Origin: Mucilaginibacter saanensis
Lineage (GTDB): Bacteria; Bacteroidota; Bacteroidia; Sphingobacteriales; Sphingobacteriaceae
DNA: 64,000 nucleotides
Assembly (NCBI RefSeq): GCF_014200575.1
Contig: NZ_JACHBZ010000010.1
Coordinates: 135,565-199,564 of the forward strand
Direction: 5' to 3'
A program made the translations under genes and the position numbers. The number at the start of each line of letters is the position of its first letter. Position 1 is the first letter of the stretch. The notes under the pieces are model-generated. The model made no database searches, was not told the origin of the DNA, and was given only the letters and a program-made list of their open reading frames with translations. Shown one piece after another: positions 43,122-51,242 of this stretch.

Positions 43122-45301
43122 CCAAACGCCATACTAAACCCTGCACACAAAAACTACCGGTATTGCTGGTAGTTTTTGCTATTTTATGTTGTTTTAACCA
43201 AACTTACGCGCAAACCCTGCTGGATAAACGTGTATCGGTAAACTTTGATCATGCGCGGCTGGCCGATGTACTGCACGAGGTTGGTAAAAAAGGCGACTTT
43301 TATTTTGTTTATAAAGGTGGCTTGTTACCTCAGGATAGTTTGATCAGCATCGTGAGTAATAACCAAACCGTAGCCGGCATTTTAACGGCGCTGTTTCATG
43401 GTAAATATAACCTGGAAGAGCATAAAGAGTACCTGATCATTACGCAGCGGCTATCTGGTCTTTCATTACTCAATACGGATATCACCAATGAAAACAATAC
43501 CTACTCCATCAGTGGTTTGGTTATTGATGAACGCACCGGCGAAAGGTTGATGAACGCCAGCGTTTATATTAAGGAGCAATTGGTATCAGCGTTAACTGAT
43601 GAGCACGGTTACTTCAAAATAAAATTCAGGGCTGACAATCCCGGGCAGATCAGTTTAACGGCCAGCAAGCTATCCTATAAAGATACTTCTATTAACTTTC
43701 TGCAAACGGTATTGGTAAGCAGCCGCTCGCAAACCGAAGCTTATAATAATACCACCAATAAAAGCAGCCGCGTTGAAAAAACCGGCATGGGGCATTTGTT
43801 TTCATCAGCTAAACAACGCATCCAAAGCATTAATATTCCTGATTTTTTTGCCAGGCGGCCTTTCCAGGTATCGCTTACTCCGGGCCTGAGCTCGCATGGC
43901 ATGTTTAGTCCGCAGGTGGTAAATAAGTTCTCATTAAACCTCATAGGTGGTTACACGGCGGGTGTTAACGGTTTGGAGTTTGGAGGCCTTTTCAACATCA
44001 ACAAAATGGACTCCAAATACCTGCAGCTTGCAGGCGTGTTTAACCTTGTAGGAGGCACAGTTACCGGTGTGCAGGCGGCGGGCGCGCATAACCGGGCCTT
44101 AGATACCGTGAGGGGTTTACAGGTTGCCGGTTTTATTAACAAAGCCGAAAGCGAAGTTGATGGTGTGCAGCTATCAACCTTGTACAACGAGGCCGGCAAA
44201 TTAAAGGGCTTGCAAATAGGTTTAGTGAACCAGGCAGACACCTCAGAAGGAGCCAGCATTGGTTTAATAAATATTATAGGTAATGGTTTCTACAAGGTTA
44301 GTTTATCAAGCAATGACATTGCTAATACTAATGTGAGTTTAAAAAGCGGCACCCATGCTTTTTACAGTACGGTTTACATTGGGTCAAACATATCATCAAA
44401 CAATAAACTGCATTATTTTGGTTTGGGTATAGGCCATGATTTTATGCTGAGCCAGCGGGTATATTTTTCTGCCGAAGCAGCTTACCAGCTTGTGCATACC
44501 GGCTCATCATTTGACGACCGCTGGGAGCAGGGTAAAGTGTTATTAAACGTTCAGCTCTCAAAAAACATCAGCCTTATGGCCGGCCCAACGTTTAACCGTT
44601 ATAACCACAGCGGCTCATTTCATATTGATGGATTTAAGAATATTACTCACATACCTGAATATCCGGGCATTTTCGGTTCAGCTGATCACCAGGTGAGGAA
44701 ATGGGTTGGCTGGGAAGCAGGCATTGCTTTTAATTCTGTTTTTAGCAACGCCTTTAAGCCCGGGCATAAAGTACACGATAATTCAAACTCATGGTATATA
44801 GGCGCCGCCGCTACCACAGGTATTATATGGGACGATCCTTATGGCGGAGCTGTTTATGGTGCTGAAATATTCACACATCGGGAGCTGGGCGAACACATAA
44901 CCGGCACACTTTCCGTTGGATATACTTATTTTTTATATCATAATTACTCCTACTCTTACCCTGACGAAGGCAATCACCAAACCAAAACACTGCTTAATAA
45001 TTCCTCGGCAAAATTCATACCTGTTAAAGCAGGTATCAGGCTATACACCAGCAAAATTTTCTTTATCGGGGGTGAGGTGGGTGAGGCATTTGGGTTATTT
45101 AACGAACCATATTACAGCTTCCCTTATGGTAATACACCAATTATTTACAAACCCTTCCGTTCATTGATGTACGGTGTATCTGCCGGGTTTAGTTTTCGTA
45201 GCGGACTGGAAACCAGTTTCAAGTTTGAAGATTATGGTCTGCAATCCAATTACAAACAATTTGCATTGCGTTTGGGCTATCGGTTTAAGTTAGGTAAATA
45301 A
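43118..45301 (+). CDS. STN/carboxypeptidase-regulatory-like surface protein with LA_2272-type repeats and C-terminal beta-barrel
   Basis: This 727-residue exported protein has a signal peptide (to about residue 31), an STN domain (about 38-110), a carboxypeptidase-regulatory-like domain (about 129-195, ISGLVIDERTGERLMNASVY) and a repetitive segment (about 268-390) of GLQVAGFIN/GLQIGLVNQA-type units, as in LA_2272 surface proteins. A C-terminal outer-membrane barrel ends FALRLGYRFKLGK. It lacks the plug domain of TonB-dependent receptors, yet occupies the receptor position after sigma and FecR genes (ATGA overlap). It may sense a surface signal by itself. Domain names are from pattern recognition. 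Confidence 0.8.
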   Translation: MTKRHTKPCTQKLPVLLVVFAILCCFNQTYAQTLLDKRVSVNFDHARLADVLHEVGKKGDFYFVYKGGLLPQDSLISIVSNNQTVAGILTALFHGKYNLEEHKEYLIITQRLSGLSLLNTDITNENNTYSISGLVIDERTGERLMNASVYIKEQLVSALTDEHGYFKIKFRADNPGQISLTASKLSYKDTSINFLQTVLVSSRSQTEAYNNTTNKSSRVEKTGMGHLFSSAKQRIQSINIPDFFARRPFQVSLTPGLSSHGMFSPQVVNKFSLNLIGGYTAGVNGLEFGGLFNINKMDSKYLQLAGVFNLVGGTVTGVQAAGAHNRALDTVRGLQVAGFINKAESEVDGVQLSTLYNEAGKLKGLQIGLVNQADTSEGASIGLINIIGNGFYKVSLSSNDIANTNVSLKSGTHAFYSTVYIGSNISSNNKLHYFGLGIGHDFMLSQRVYFSAEAAYQLVHTGSSFDDRWEQGKVLLNVQLSKNISLMAGPTFNRYNHSGSFHIDGFKNITHIPEYPGIFGSADHQVRKWVGWEAGIAFNSVFSNAFKPGHKVHDNSNSWYIGAAATTGIIWDDPYGGAVYGAEIFTHRELGEHITGTLSVGYTYFLYHNYSYSYPDEGNHQTKTLLNNSSAKFIPVKAGIRLYTSKIFFIGGEVGEAFGLFNEPYYSFPYGNTPIIYKPFRSLMYGVSAGFSFRSGLETSFKFEDYGLQSNYKQFALRLGYRFKLGK

Positions 45302-45361
45302 TATTAACGGAGTGCGTAGGGGTAAAAGCCAGGGTTGTTGTCACATTCTCAAAACACAACC

Positions 45362-45727
45362 ATGGAGAGAGTCCGCGAAACAGCTATTGCGTTATTGATG
45401 CTATTTTTAATGATAGGCTCATTAATTATTATTTACAGTTTACTTATGTGGCAGGAGTTACCAAAAGGATTGGGACTGACCCTGCTTTTTGCTTTGGTTA
45501 TATTAAAAAGCACCATCACCGGCCTGCGCACTTACCAGCCCGCGCAGGAATTAAACGGCACAGATACCCGGCTTATTAAATTCTTCCTGTTGAGTATCCT
45601 CAGTGTTTTCTTCATTGTGGTATTCATTTCCTATTTACTTAAAAGCCAGCAGCAGGCCGCAGAAATCGCTTTCGGAATAAGTTTGCTGACCATTAAAAAG
45701 GCCCTCGACTTTTTACCCACCGATTAA
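45362..45727 (+). CDS. Small multi-pass membrane protein of unknown function
   Basis: I do not recognise this 121-residue protein. It has three clear transmembrane segments (AIALLMLFLMIGSLIIIYSL, LGLTLLFALVILKSTITGL and FFLLSILSVFFIVVFISYLL) and a possible fourth near the C-terminus. I chose the ATG at 45362; a TTG at 45335 is in frame. It lies 60 bp after the STN-type receptor gene and 44 bp before a barrel gene, so it is probably part of the sigma-factor-controlled unit. Confidence 0.7.
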   Translation: MERVRETAIALLMLFLMIGSLIIIYSLLMWQELPKGLGLTLLFALVILKSTITGLRTYQPAQELNGTDTRLIKFFLLSILSVFFIVVFISYLLKSQQQAAEIAFGISLLTIKKALDFLPTD

Positions 45728-45771
45728 TTGCTTATTACACACTGTACAATTTATAAATCAATTCATTAAAC

Positions 45772-46770
45772 ATGAAACATCTATTTTTATCTTTTTTTAT
45801 CCTGACTATTTTATGTACTATGGCTGCGCACGCACAAACCCCCAGTACCTGGCGCGTTGGTTTCGGCATTGATGCAGGCGTATCAACCTCCGATGCCTTC
45901 AAATATGCCTTAGGGGCAGATATCAGGGTTCAGAAAGATTTTACCCAGCACCTTTCCGGAACGTTCACCACCGGTTTCAGTCATTTTTTTGAAAAAGATC
46001 ATTTTGCCAATTACACGCAATACGGCAGCCCCTACAATGTAATACCTGTTAAGCTGGGTGTTAAATACTTTGTAGCTAACAACCTTTACCTGGGCGGCGA
46101 AGCCGGCGCAGGATTTGCCTTTGAGCAATGGGGTACGTCATTCCTGTGGTCGCCATCTGTTGGGCTGGCCTTTAAAAACGGAATTGACCTCAGCCTTAAA
46201 TATGAAGATTATACCAAAGATAAGGCCACCAAAAACATCGCTTTAAGGTTAGCCTATGGTTTTGGCGCACGCAGGCTGGCCTCGCACAAAACAGCCGGTA
46301 ACGGATCTAAAGACCTTGAACTTGGCATAAGCATAAACCCAGGAGTAAATATAGAATCGGCAGATAACCATATACTGGGTGGTGATGTTACTTTGTACAA
46401 ACCTTTATCAGATAACGTAAAATTCACCGTTTCGGCTGGTTATACACACATGTTTAAATCCTACTACTACAGCTATGGCCTTACTGATGCTGCCGGTAAT
46501 AATTATATCAACAATAACTCTACAGTAAAAAATGTGATTCCAGTTAAAGTCGGCCTGCGGTTGTATCTGGCAGATACGTTTTATTTAGGCGGCGAAGCGG
46601 GCGTTGGGTTTGCCACAAAAAGAAACACCTCTTTTGTTTACACACCATCATTAGGTTTCCAGCTTAAAAATGGCATTGATGTTGGCGTTAAATACGATAA
46701 TTATTCCAGCCGCCTGATACAGGATGCCCTGTCGGTTAAACTAGGCTACCATTTTAAGTTGAACAAATAA
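45772..46770 (+). CDS. Outer-membrane beta-barrel protein with internal tandem duplication
   Basis: This 332-residue protein has a signal peptide (MKHLFLSFFILTILCTMAAHA) and two homologous halves of about 150 residues. NVIPVKLGVKYF...LYLGGEAGAGFA (about 89-116) repeats as NVIPVKVGLRLY...FYLGGEAGVGFA (about 254-281), and NGIDLSLKYEDY repeats as NGIDVGVKYDNY. Each half ends in barrel strands. The same motifs appear in the C-terminal barrel of the 727-residue protein upstream. It could form one larger barrel or two small ones in the outer membrane. Function unknown. A strong terminator follows. Confidence 0.8.
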   Translation: MKHLFLSFFILTILCTMAAHAQTPSTWRVGFGIDAGVSTSDAFKYALGADIRVQKDFTQHLSGTFTTGFSHFFEKDHFANYTQYGSPYNVIPVKLGVKYFVANNLYLGGEAGAGFAFEQWGTSFLWSPSVGLAFKNGIDLSLKYEDYTKDKATKNIALRLAYGFGARRLASHKTAGNGSKDLELGISINPGVNIESADNHILGGDVTLYKPLSDNVKFTVSAGYTHMFKSYYYSYGLTDAAGNNYINNNSTVKNVIPVKVGLRLYLADTFYLGGEAGVGFATKRNTSFVYTPSLGFQLKNGIDVGVKYDNYSSRLIQDALSVKLGYHFKLNK

Positions 46771-46794
46771 TATTACCCTAAACCTTATCACTCA

Positions 46795-46824
46795 AGCAGC
46801 AGTACAAGTACTGCTGCTTTTTTT
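46795..46824 (+). terminator. Terminator of the sigma/FecR/receptor gene cluster
   Basis: AGCAGCAGTAC and GTACTGCTGCT form a perfect 11-bp stem with a two-base loop followed by seven Ts, 25 bp after the last stop codon. Confidence 0.93.
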
Positions 46825-46893
46825 ATATCAACACGATAGGTTAAGGGTTTTTAGAATATATCCTCCGTTTCTTATGTTGACGTATTATGAAAG

Positions 46894-46981
46894 CTGCATA
46901 AAGAATATCTCAAAGGATCTGTCAGCTTTGACGAAGACTAAGGCCCGCCCCTTTAATTCGACGACGCTACACCTGTGACAT
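46894..46981. repeat. Intergenic palindromic repeat, family A copy 2
   Basis: It shares CTGCATAAAGAATAT and the order TGTCAG...GACGAAGAC...TTCGACG...TGACA with the element at 17429-17531, but is diverged in between. No gene is present. Confidence 0.65.
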
Positions 46982-47007
46982 GTTTGTTTTAACACCACAA
47001 TAAAACC

Positions 47008-47126
47008 ATAAACCCCTTAGGGGTATCCTGTTTATAGCATCATAATTCGGCACATCAGCTCCATAGGAGCTTCCTGTGTCATCGCAAAACTTGTATTTTA
47101 TTAGGAAGCTCCGATGGAGCTAAACG
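47008..47126. repeat. Intergenic repeat, family B copy 2
   Basis: It contains AAACCCCTTAGGGGTATCCT, TGTTTATAGCATCATA, AGCTCCATAGGAGCTTCCT and TTAGGAAGCTCCGATGGAGC, matching 36971-37074 module by module. With copy 2 of family A it fills most of the 478-bp gene-free space between 46771 and 47248. Confidence 0.7.
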
Positions 47127-47248
47127 TACTGCATGATTACTATAAACACGATGCTCCTACCGGAGCGCTATCAAGTATGGCATTTCTCCTGCAGCGTTTT
47201 CGAAATTCTATCACTCACCATAACAAAGCAAAAACACAATTGGTTCCT

Positions 47249-48271
47249 TTATGAAACCGTTATCTCCCCTCTAAGGTCCAACTCCATGTATTGTTTAACC
47301 ATTGCCGGGTCATCAAACATCCCTAACAGGTACATCATTTTGGTAACAGCCGATTCAAAGGTCATATCATAACCATTGGCTACACCTATATCTTTCAGCA
47401 GTTTACTGGTTTCGTAACGCCCCAGTTCAACTGTACCTACTTTACATTGCGAAATATCTACCACCACCTTGCCGCTGTCAATAGCGCCTTTCAGCAAATC
47501 AATAAACCAGCTATCGGTAGTGGTGTTGCCTGCGCCAAAGGTTTCCATTACCACGCCCCTTACATCGGCATTTAAAATAGTTTCAACCACTTTTTGCCCT
47601 ATGCCCGGATACAGCTTCAGCACGGCTACATCACTGATCAGGTTACTATGGATAATAAGCGGTTCCCCTTCTTTTGGGTGCCTGATATCGTTGGCGCTAA
47701 AACGCAGGTGAACACCAGACTCGGCCAGTATAGGATAGTTTGGTGAGCGGAATGCCTCAAACTTTGATGAATTATATTTAAACGCCCGGTTACCCCTGAA
47801 CAGTTTATAATCAAAATAAATACAAACCTCGGGTACGCGTGCATGATCGCCTTTTTTTGCCTTGGCAATTTCAATGGCGGTCATCAGGTTTTCCTTGGCA
47901 TCGGTACGTATGGCACTTATAGGCAATTGCGAACCGGTAAAAATCACGGGTTTACCCAGGTTTTCGAGCATAAAGCTCAGGGCCGATGCAGTGTATGCCA
48001 TCGTATCTGATCCGTGTAATATTACAAAACCATCATTATCATGATAATTCGACTGGATAAGGCTGGCCAGTTGGCTCCAGATAGCCGGGTTCATGTTTGA
48101 CGAATCAATGATCTCCTCAAAGGAGTGTACCTTAATTCTGCAATTAAGTTTCTCCAGTTCAGGCACATTATCCATTATCTGTTCAAAGTTAATGGGTTTG
48201 AGCACCTTGGTAACAGGATCGCTCATCATCCCAATAGTACCGCCTGTATAAATGATCAGTATTTGGCTCAT
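47249..48271 (-). CDS. ansA: L-asparaginase type I
   Basis: This 340-residue cytoplasmic enzyme hydrolyses L-asparagine to aspartate and ammonia. Both catalytic threonine regions are visible: ILIIYTGGTIGMM near the N-terminus and VILHGSDTMAYTASAL (about residues 80-95), with the lysine in RTDAKENL. No signal peptide is present, which fits type I. The ATG at 48271 matches the family start; the frame is open further upstream. It lies 46 bp downstream of tatD on the same strand. Confidence 0.93.
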   Translation of the reverse strand: MSQILIIYTGGTIGMMSDPVTKVLKPINFEQIMDNVPELEKLNCRIKVHSFEEIIDSSNMNPAIWSQLASLIQSNYHDNDGFVILHGSDTMAYTASALSFMLENLGKPVIFTGSQLPISAIRTDAKENLMTAIEIAKAKKGDHARVPEVCIYFDYKLFRGNRAFKYNSSKFEAFRSPNYPILAESGVHLRFSANDIRHPKEGEPLIIHSNLISDVAVLKLYPGIGQKVVETILNADVRGVVMETFGAGNTTTDSWFIDLLKGAIDSGKVVVDISQCKVGTVELGRYETSKLLKDIGVANGYDMTFESAVTKMMYLLGMFDDPAMVKQYMELDLRGEITVS

Positions 48272-48317
48272 GAAATACGGTTTATGCTGTATAAGTATAT
48301 TAAAATAAGTATTGTTG

Positions 48318-49085
48318 TTATATCCCAAACAGTTGTTTGGAATTTTCGGTAGTTATATTGGCCACCGTTTCCACATCTGTCTGATGCAGCTCCGCCACTT
48401 TTTGGGCTATATAAATCAAGTACGAACTTTCATTAGGTTTACCACGGAACGGAACGGGCGTAAGGTACGGAGAATCTGTTTCTAAAACTATATGCCTCAG
48501 ATCTATTTGAGGGATGATTTTATCTAAACCCGCATTTTTATAGGTAACTACTCCGCCTATGCCCAGGTAAAAACCAAGTGCAGTTATTTTTTCGGCCTGT
48601 TCAAGTGTACCCGCAAAACAATGAAAAATGCCTCGCAGGTCGGCGTCCTGCTCCTGTTGCAATACCTCATACACCTCGTTAAAGGCGTCGCGGCAGTGTA
48701 TAACGATGGGGAGTTTAAGGCTTTTTGCCCAATTGATCTGCCTGCGGAAAGCTTCGATCTGCTCTTTCAGGAAAGTTTTGTCCCAATACAGGTCAATCCC
48801 GATCTCGCCTATGGCCACAATTTTATTTTGCTGATGCGAAGCTTCTATCTGGTTTAACTCCTGCTCCCAGTTTTCCTTTACCGAGCAGGGATGCAGGCCC
48901 AGCATGGCAAAACATTGATCGGGATAAGCATGCACCAGGTCAAACAATAAGGGCACCGAAGCCATATCAACATTTGGCAAAAACAGGCGGTTAATGTTAT
49001 TGCTGATACAGCGCTCCATTAATTCGGCCCGTTTATCAGCAAGGGTTTCGTAATACAGGTGGGTATGGGTGTCTGTTAGTACCAT
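48318..49085 (-). CDS. tatD: TatD family metal-dependent hydrolase
   Basis: This 255-residue TIM-barrel hydrolase shows the DTHTHLY metal motif at the N-terminus, GLHPCSVKE, EIGIDLYWD, PIVIHCRDAF and ETDSPYLTPVPFRGK, the complete TatD signature. Family members act as 3'-5' DNA/RNA exonucleases or deacylases in quality control. It precedes ansA on the same strand. Confidence 0.94.
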   Translation of the reverse strand: MVLTDTHTHLYYETLADKRAELMERCISNNINRLFLPNVDMASVPLLFDLVHAYPDQCFAMLGLHPCSVKENWEQELNQIEASHQQNKIVAIGEIGIDLYWDKTFLKEQIEAFRRQINWAKSLKLPIVIHCRDAFNEVYEVLQQEQDADLRGIFHCFAGTLEQAEKITALGFYLGIGGVVTYKNAGLDKIIPQIDLRHIVLETDSPYLTPVPFRGKPNESSYLIYIAQKVAELHQTDVETVANITTENSKQLFGI

Positions 49086-49096
49086 ATTGCAAAAAT

Positions 49097-49130
49097 AAAA
49101 AAGCCCCCTGTTTTTTAGCAGAAGGCTTTT
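49097..49130 (-). terminator. Terminator of the FKBP gene at 49134
   Basis: On the minus strand AGCCTTCTG, an eight-base loop and CAGGGGGCT form a stem with two G-T pairs, followed by TTTTTT. It lies directly after the stop codon. Confidence 0.8.
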
Positions 49131-49133
49131 GCA

Positions 49134-50123
49134 CTAATTTGTCTTTTTACTTGCCGGTGTTTTTCTGTACACTCTTTTTTTGGCCGGAGATTTTATCCCT
49201 GTTTTTTTGGCTACCGGGGCATGTTTGGTTGGTTTAACTTTTACCAGCTCCACATTAAACAGCAATGTGCTGTAAGGCGGAATATCCTGACCGGCACCCT
49301 TTTCGCCATAAGCAAGGCTTGGTGGGATAATGAAGGTAGCCTTTGAACCCTCGTTCAGTAAAAGTAAGCCCTCGTCCCAGCCTGGTATTACCTGACCCTG
49401 GCCAAGCACCACGCTGATAGGCTCATACTTACGGCCCGGTTGCTCTAACCCTGCACTTTTAGCATCGGCCTCAACGCTGGAGTCAAAAACTTTACCGCCT
49501 AATAGCTTACCGGTATAATTTACCAATACGGTGTCGCCAGCCAGTGGTTTGCGTTTGATAGACGGTGTTGTAACAAAATACTTTAAGCCCGATACTGTGG
49601 TTACTGCATTTATCTTATTGGCAGCTACGTAGCTGTTAGCAGCAGCAACTTCGCCGTCTTTTAATTTTTGTGCAGCCGCCGTTTTTTCGGCAATGGCATC
49701 TGTTAATGATTGTACCTTTTCAATTTTAAGAATAAAGGTTAAGTAGCTGCCCTTAGGGAAAAACGGCGGACGGGCTTCTTCATGTCCCTTAAAAACAGAG
49801 TCGGTAGGTACTTTAACCAGTGCGCTGTCTTTAGCAGCCAGCAAAGGGAATACCTCCATCAGGTCGCCAACATTTTGTGATGGCTGTATCTGCGCCTGTA
49901 CCGGACGACCGGCCTTATAAGTACTGAATAAAATAGAGTCTTTATCCGTTTTTTGGATAAAGTTAAATGTAATTACATCGTTCTGTTTTATTTTATCGCC
50001 GGCATTGCCGGTAAATATCTGGTATAACGCACCGTTGGGCGTATGCTTCATTTCGCTTTGAGCATGGGCACCAAGCGCAAACGCCGCAAACAATGGTAAC
50101 AGGAAGTAGATAGGTTTTTTCAT
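49134..50123 (-). CDS. Exported FKBP-type peptidyl-prolyl isomerase (two FKBP-like domains)
   Basis: This 329-residue protein has a signal peptide (ending GAHA) and catalyses proline isomerisation, assisting folding in the cell envelope. The C-terminal domain (about residues 185-300) is a canonical FKBP with GDTVLVNYTGKLLGGKVFDS, GQVIPGWDEGLLLLNEGSKA and IIPPSLAYGEKGAG. The N-terminal region (about 30-130) resembles a second, degenerate FKBP domain (VITFNFIQKTDKDSILFSTY). The C-terminus is lysine-rich. It is a paralogue of the gene directly upstream at 50251. ATG at 50123 chosen for the signal peptide. Confidence 0.9.
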   Translation of the reverse strand: MKKPIYFLLPLFAAFALGAHAQSEMKHTPNGALYQIFTGNAGDKIKQNDVITFNFIQKTDKDSILFSTYKAGRPVQAQIQPSQNVGDLMEVFPLLAAKDSALVKVPTDSVFKGHEEARPPFFPKGSYLTFILKIEKVQSLTDAIAEKTAAAQKLKDGEVAAANSYVAANKINAVTTVSGLKYFVTTPSIKRKPLAGDTVLVNYTGKLLGGKVFDSSVEADAKSAGLEQPGRKYEPISVVLGQGQVIPGWDEGLLLLNEGSKATFIIPPSLAYGEKGAGQDIPPYSTLLFNVELVKVKPTKHAPVAKKTGIKSPAKKRVYRKTPASKKTN

Positions 50124-50199
50124 GGGTATAATATTTACTTTTTTAGAGGGATGAAGCAATAACAGCGCTTCAACAGCATCATGATAGCCTCAGCACAAT

Positions 50200-50234
50200 A
50201 AAAAAGCCTTCCTAACTATTAGGTCAGGAAGGCT
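50200..50234 (-). terminator. Terminator of the FKBP lipoprotein gene
   Basis: On the minus strand AGCCTTCCT, loop, AGGAAGGCT followed by TTTTTT. It lies about 17 bp after the stop codon at 50251 and separates the two FKBP genes. Confidence 0.9.
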
Positions 50235-50250
50235 ATGATCAATTTTTTAA

Positions 50251-51240
50251 TTATTTAGATGCCGGAGCATTTTGCGGAGCTGCCTGTGGCTGCATTAATT
50301 GCGGCGCAACTGGTTTTGGAGCATTTGGGTTAGGATGAACAATGTTCACCATTTCCATTTCAAACACAATTGGTGTGTATGGGCCAATTGGGCCTATGCC
50401 CTGATCTTTATAAGCAATGTCAGACGGGATAATGAATATCGCTTTTGCTCCTTTGTTCAGCAATTGCAAACCTTCGTCCCAACCGGCAATAACTTTGCTT
50501 TCGCCAACAGGAATACGGATAGGTGCAAACTGACGCATTGGGTCAACAGGCATTTTTTCTTTAGTTGCAACTTCTTTAATGCTGGTATCAAATACTTTAC
50601 CGGTAACCAGTTTACCAGTGTAGTTTACTACTGCGGTATCACCAACAGCAGGTTTCTCGCCAGTACCTGGGTTAGTAATTACATATAATAAACCTGATGC
50701 TGTTTTAGTAACCTTTAAGTTATGGTCAGCAATATACTTTGCAATTTTACCTGGCTCTTGAGTTTTGACAGCTTCTGCTTGTGATTTAATGTAATCAGTA
50801 ACACGACCACGGAATACTTGCTCATTCAATGAACCTTTTGCTATTACCTTATCAACTTTGATCTGGAAAACTACATATTTACCTTTAAAGCCCGGAGGAC
50901 GTTGCTGACCGCCTTTAAATATAGAATCGGCAGCAATTTTAAAAGTTGCACTATCACCTTCGCCCAGTAAATTAATACCTGCATAAATATCGCCTTTGGC
51001 TTGTGGTTTAGGCATTGGGATAGACATTGGATGCCCGCTGTCATAGCTGTTCATTAAAATAGAATCGCCATCAGTTTTCACTACCATGTCTAAGCTTACA
51101 AAATCGCCTTCTTTGATTTTTGTACCGCCTTTTGACGTGTGAATGTTGTAAAGCAAGCCGCCATCTCCTTGTTTAAATCCACCGTTGCAACTTGCTAAAC
51201 CGATAGCCGCAAGAGCTAAGAACATTAATTTTCTTTTCAT
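50251..51240 (-). CDS. FKBP-type peptidyl-prolyl isomerase lipoprotein (two FKBP-like domains)
   Basis: This 329-residue lipoprotein (lipobox GLASC, Cys18) contains a degenerate N-terminal FKBP-like domain (KEGDFVSLDMVVKTDGDSIL, about residues 40-135). The canonical C-terminal FKBP domain (GDTAVVNYTGKLVTGKVFDT, SKVIAGWDEGLQLLNKGAKA, about 190-300) precedes a proline/alanine/glutamine-rich tail. It starts 2 bp after nrnA ends, so the two are co-transcribed. Together with its downstream paralogue it likely serves outer-membrane or surface protein folding. Confidence 0.9.
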   Translation of the reverse strand: MKRKLMFLALAAIGLASCNGGFKQGDGGLLYNIHTSKGGTKIKEGDFVSLDMVVKTDGDSILMNSYDSGHPMSIPMPKPQAKGDIYAGINLLGEGDSATFKIAADSIFKGGQQRPPGFKGKYVVFQIKVDKVIAKGSLNEQVFRGRVTDYIKSQAEAVKTQEPGKIAKYIADHNLKVTKTASGLLYVITNPGTGEKPAVGDTAVVNYTGKLVTGKVFDTSIKEVATKEKMPVDPMRQFAPIRIPVGESKVIAGWDEGLQLLNKGAKAIFIIPSDIAYKDQGIGPIGPYTPIVFEMEMVNIVHPNPNAPKPVAPQLMQPQAAPQNAPASK

Positions 51241-51242
51241 TT

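Noticed and set aside
43118..45301. SusC-like TonB-dependent receptor
   Set aside because: Despite the STN and carboxypeptidase-regulatory-like domains there is no plug motif and the protein is too short for plug plus a 22-strand barrel.
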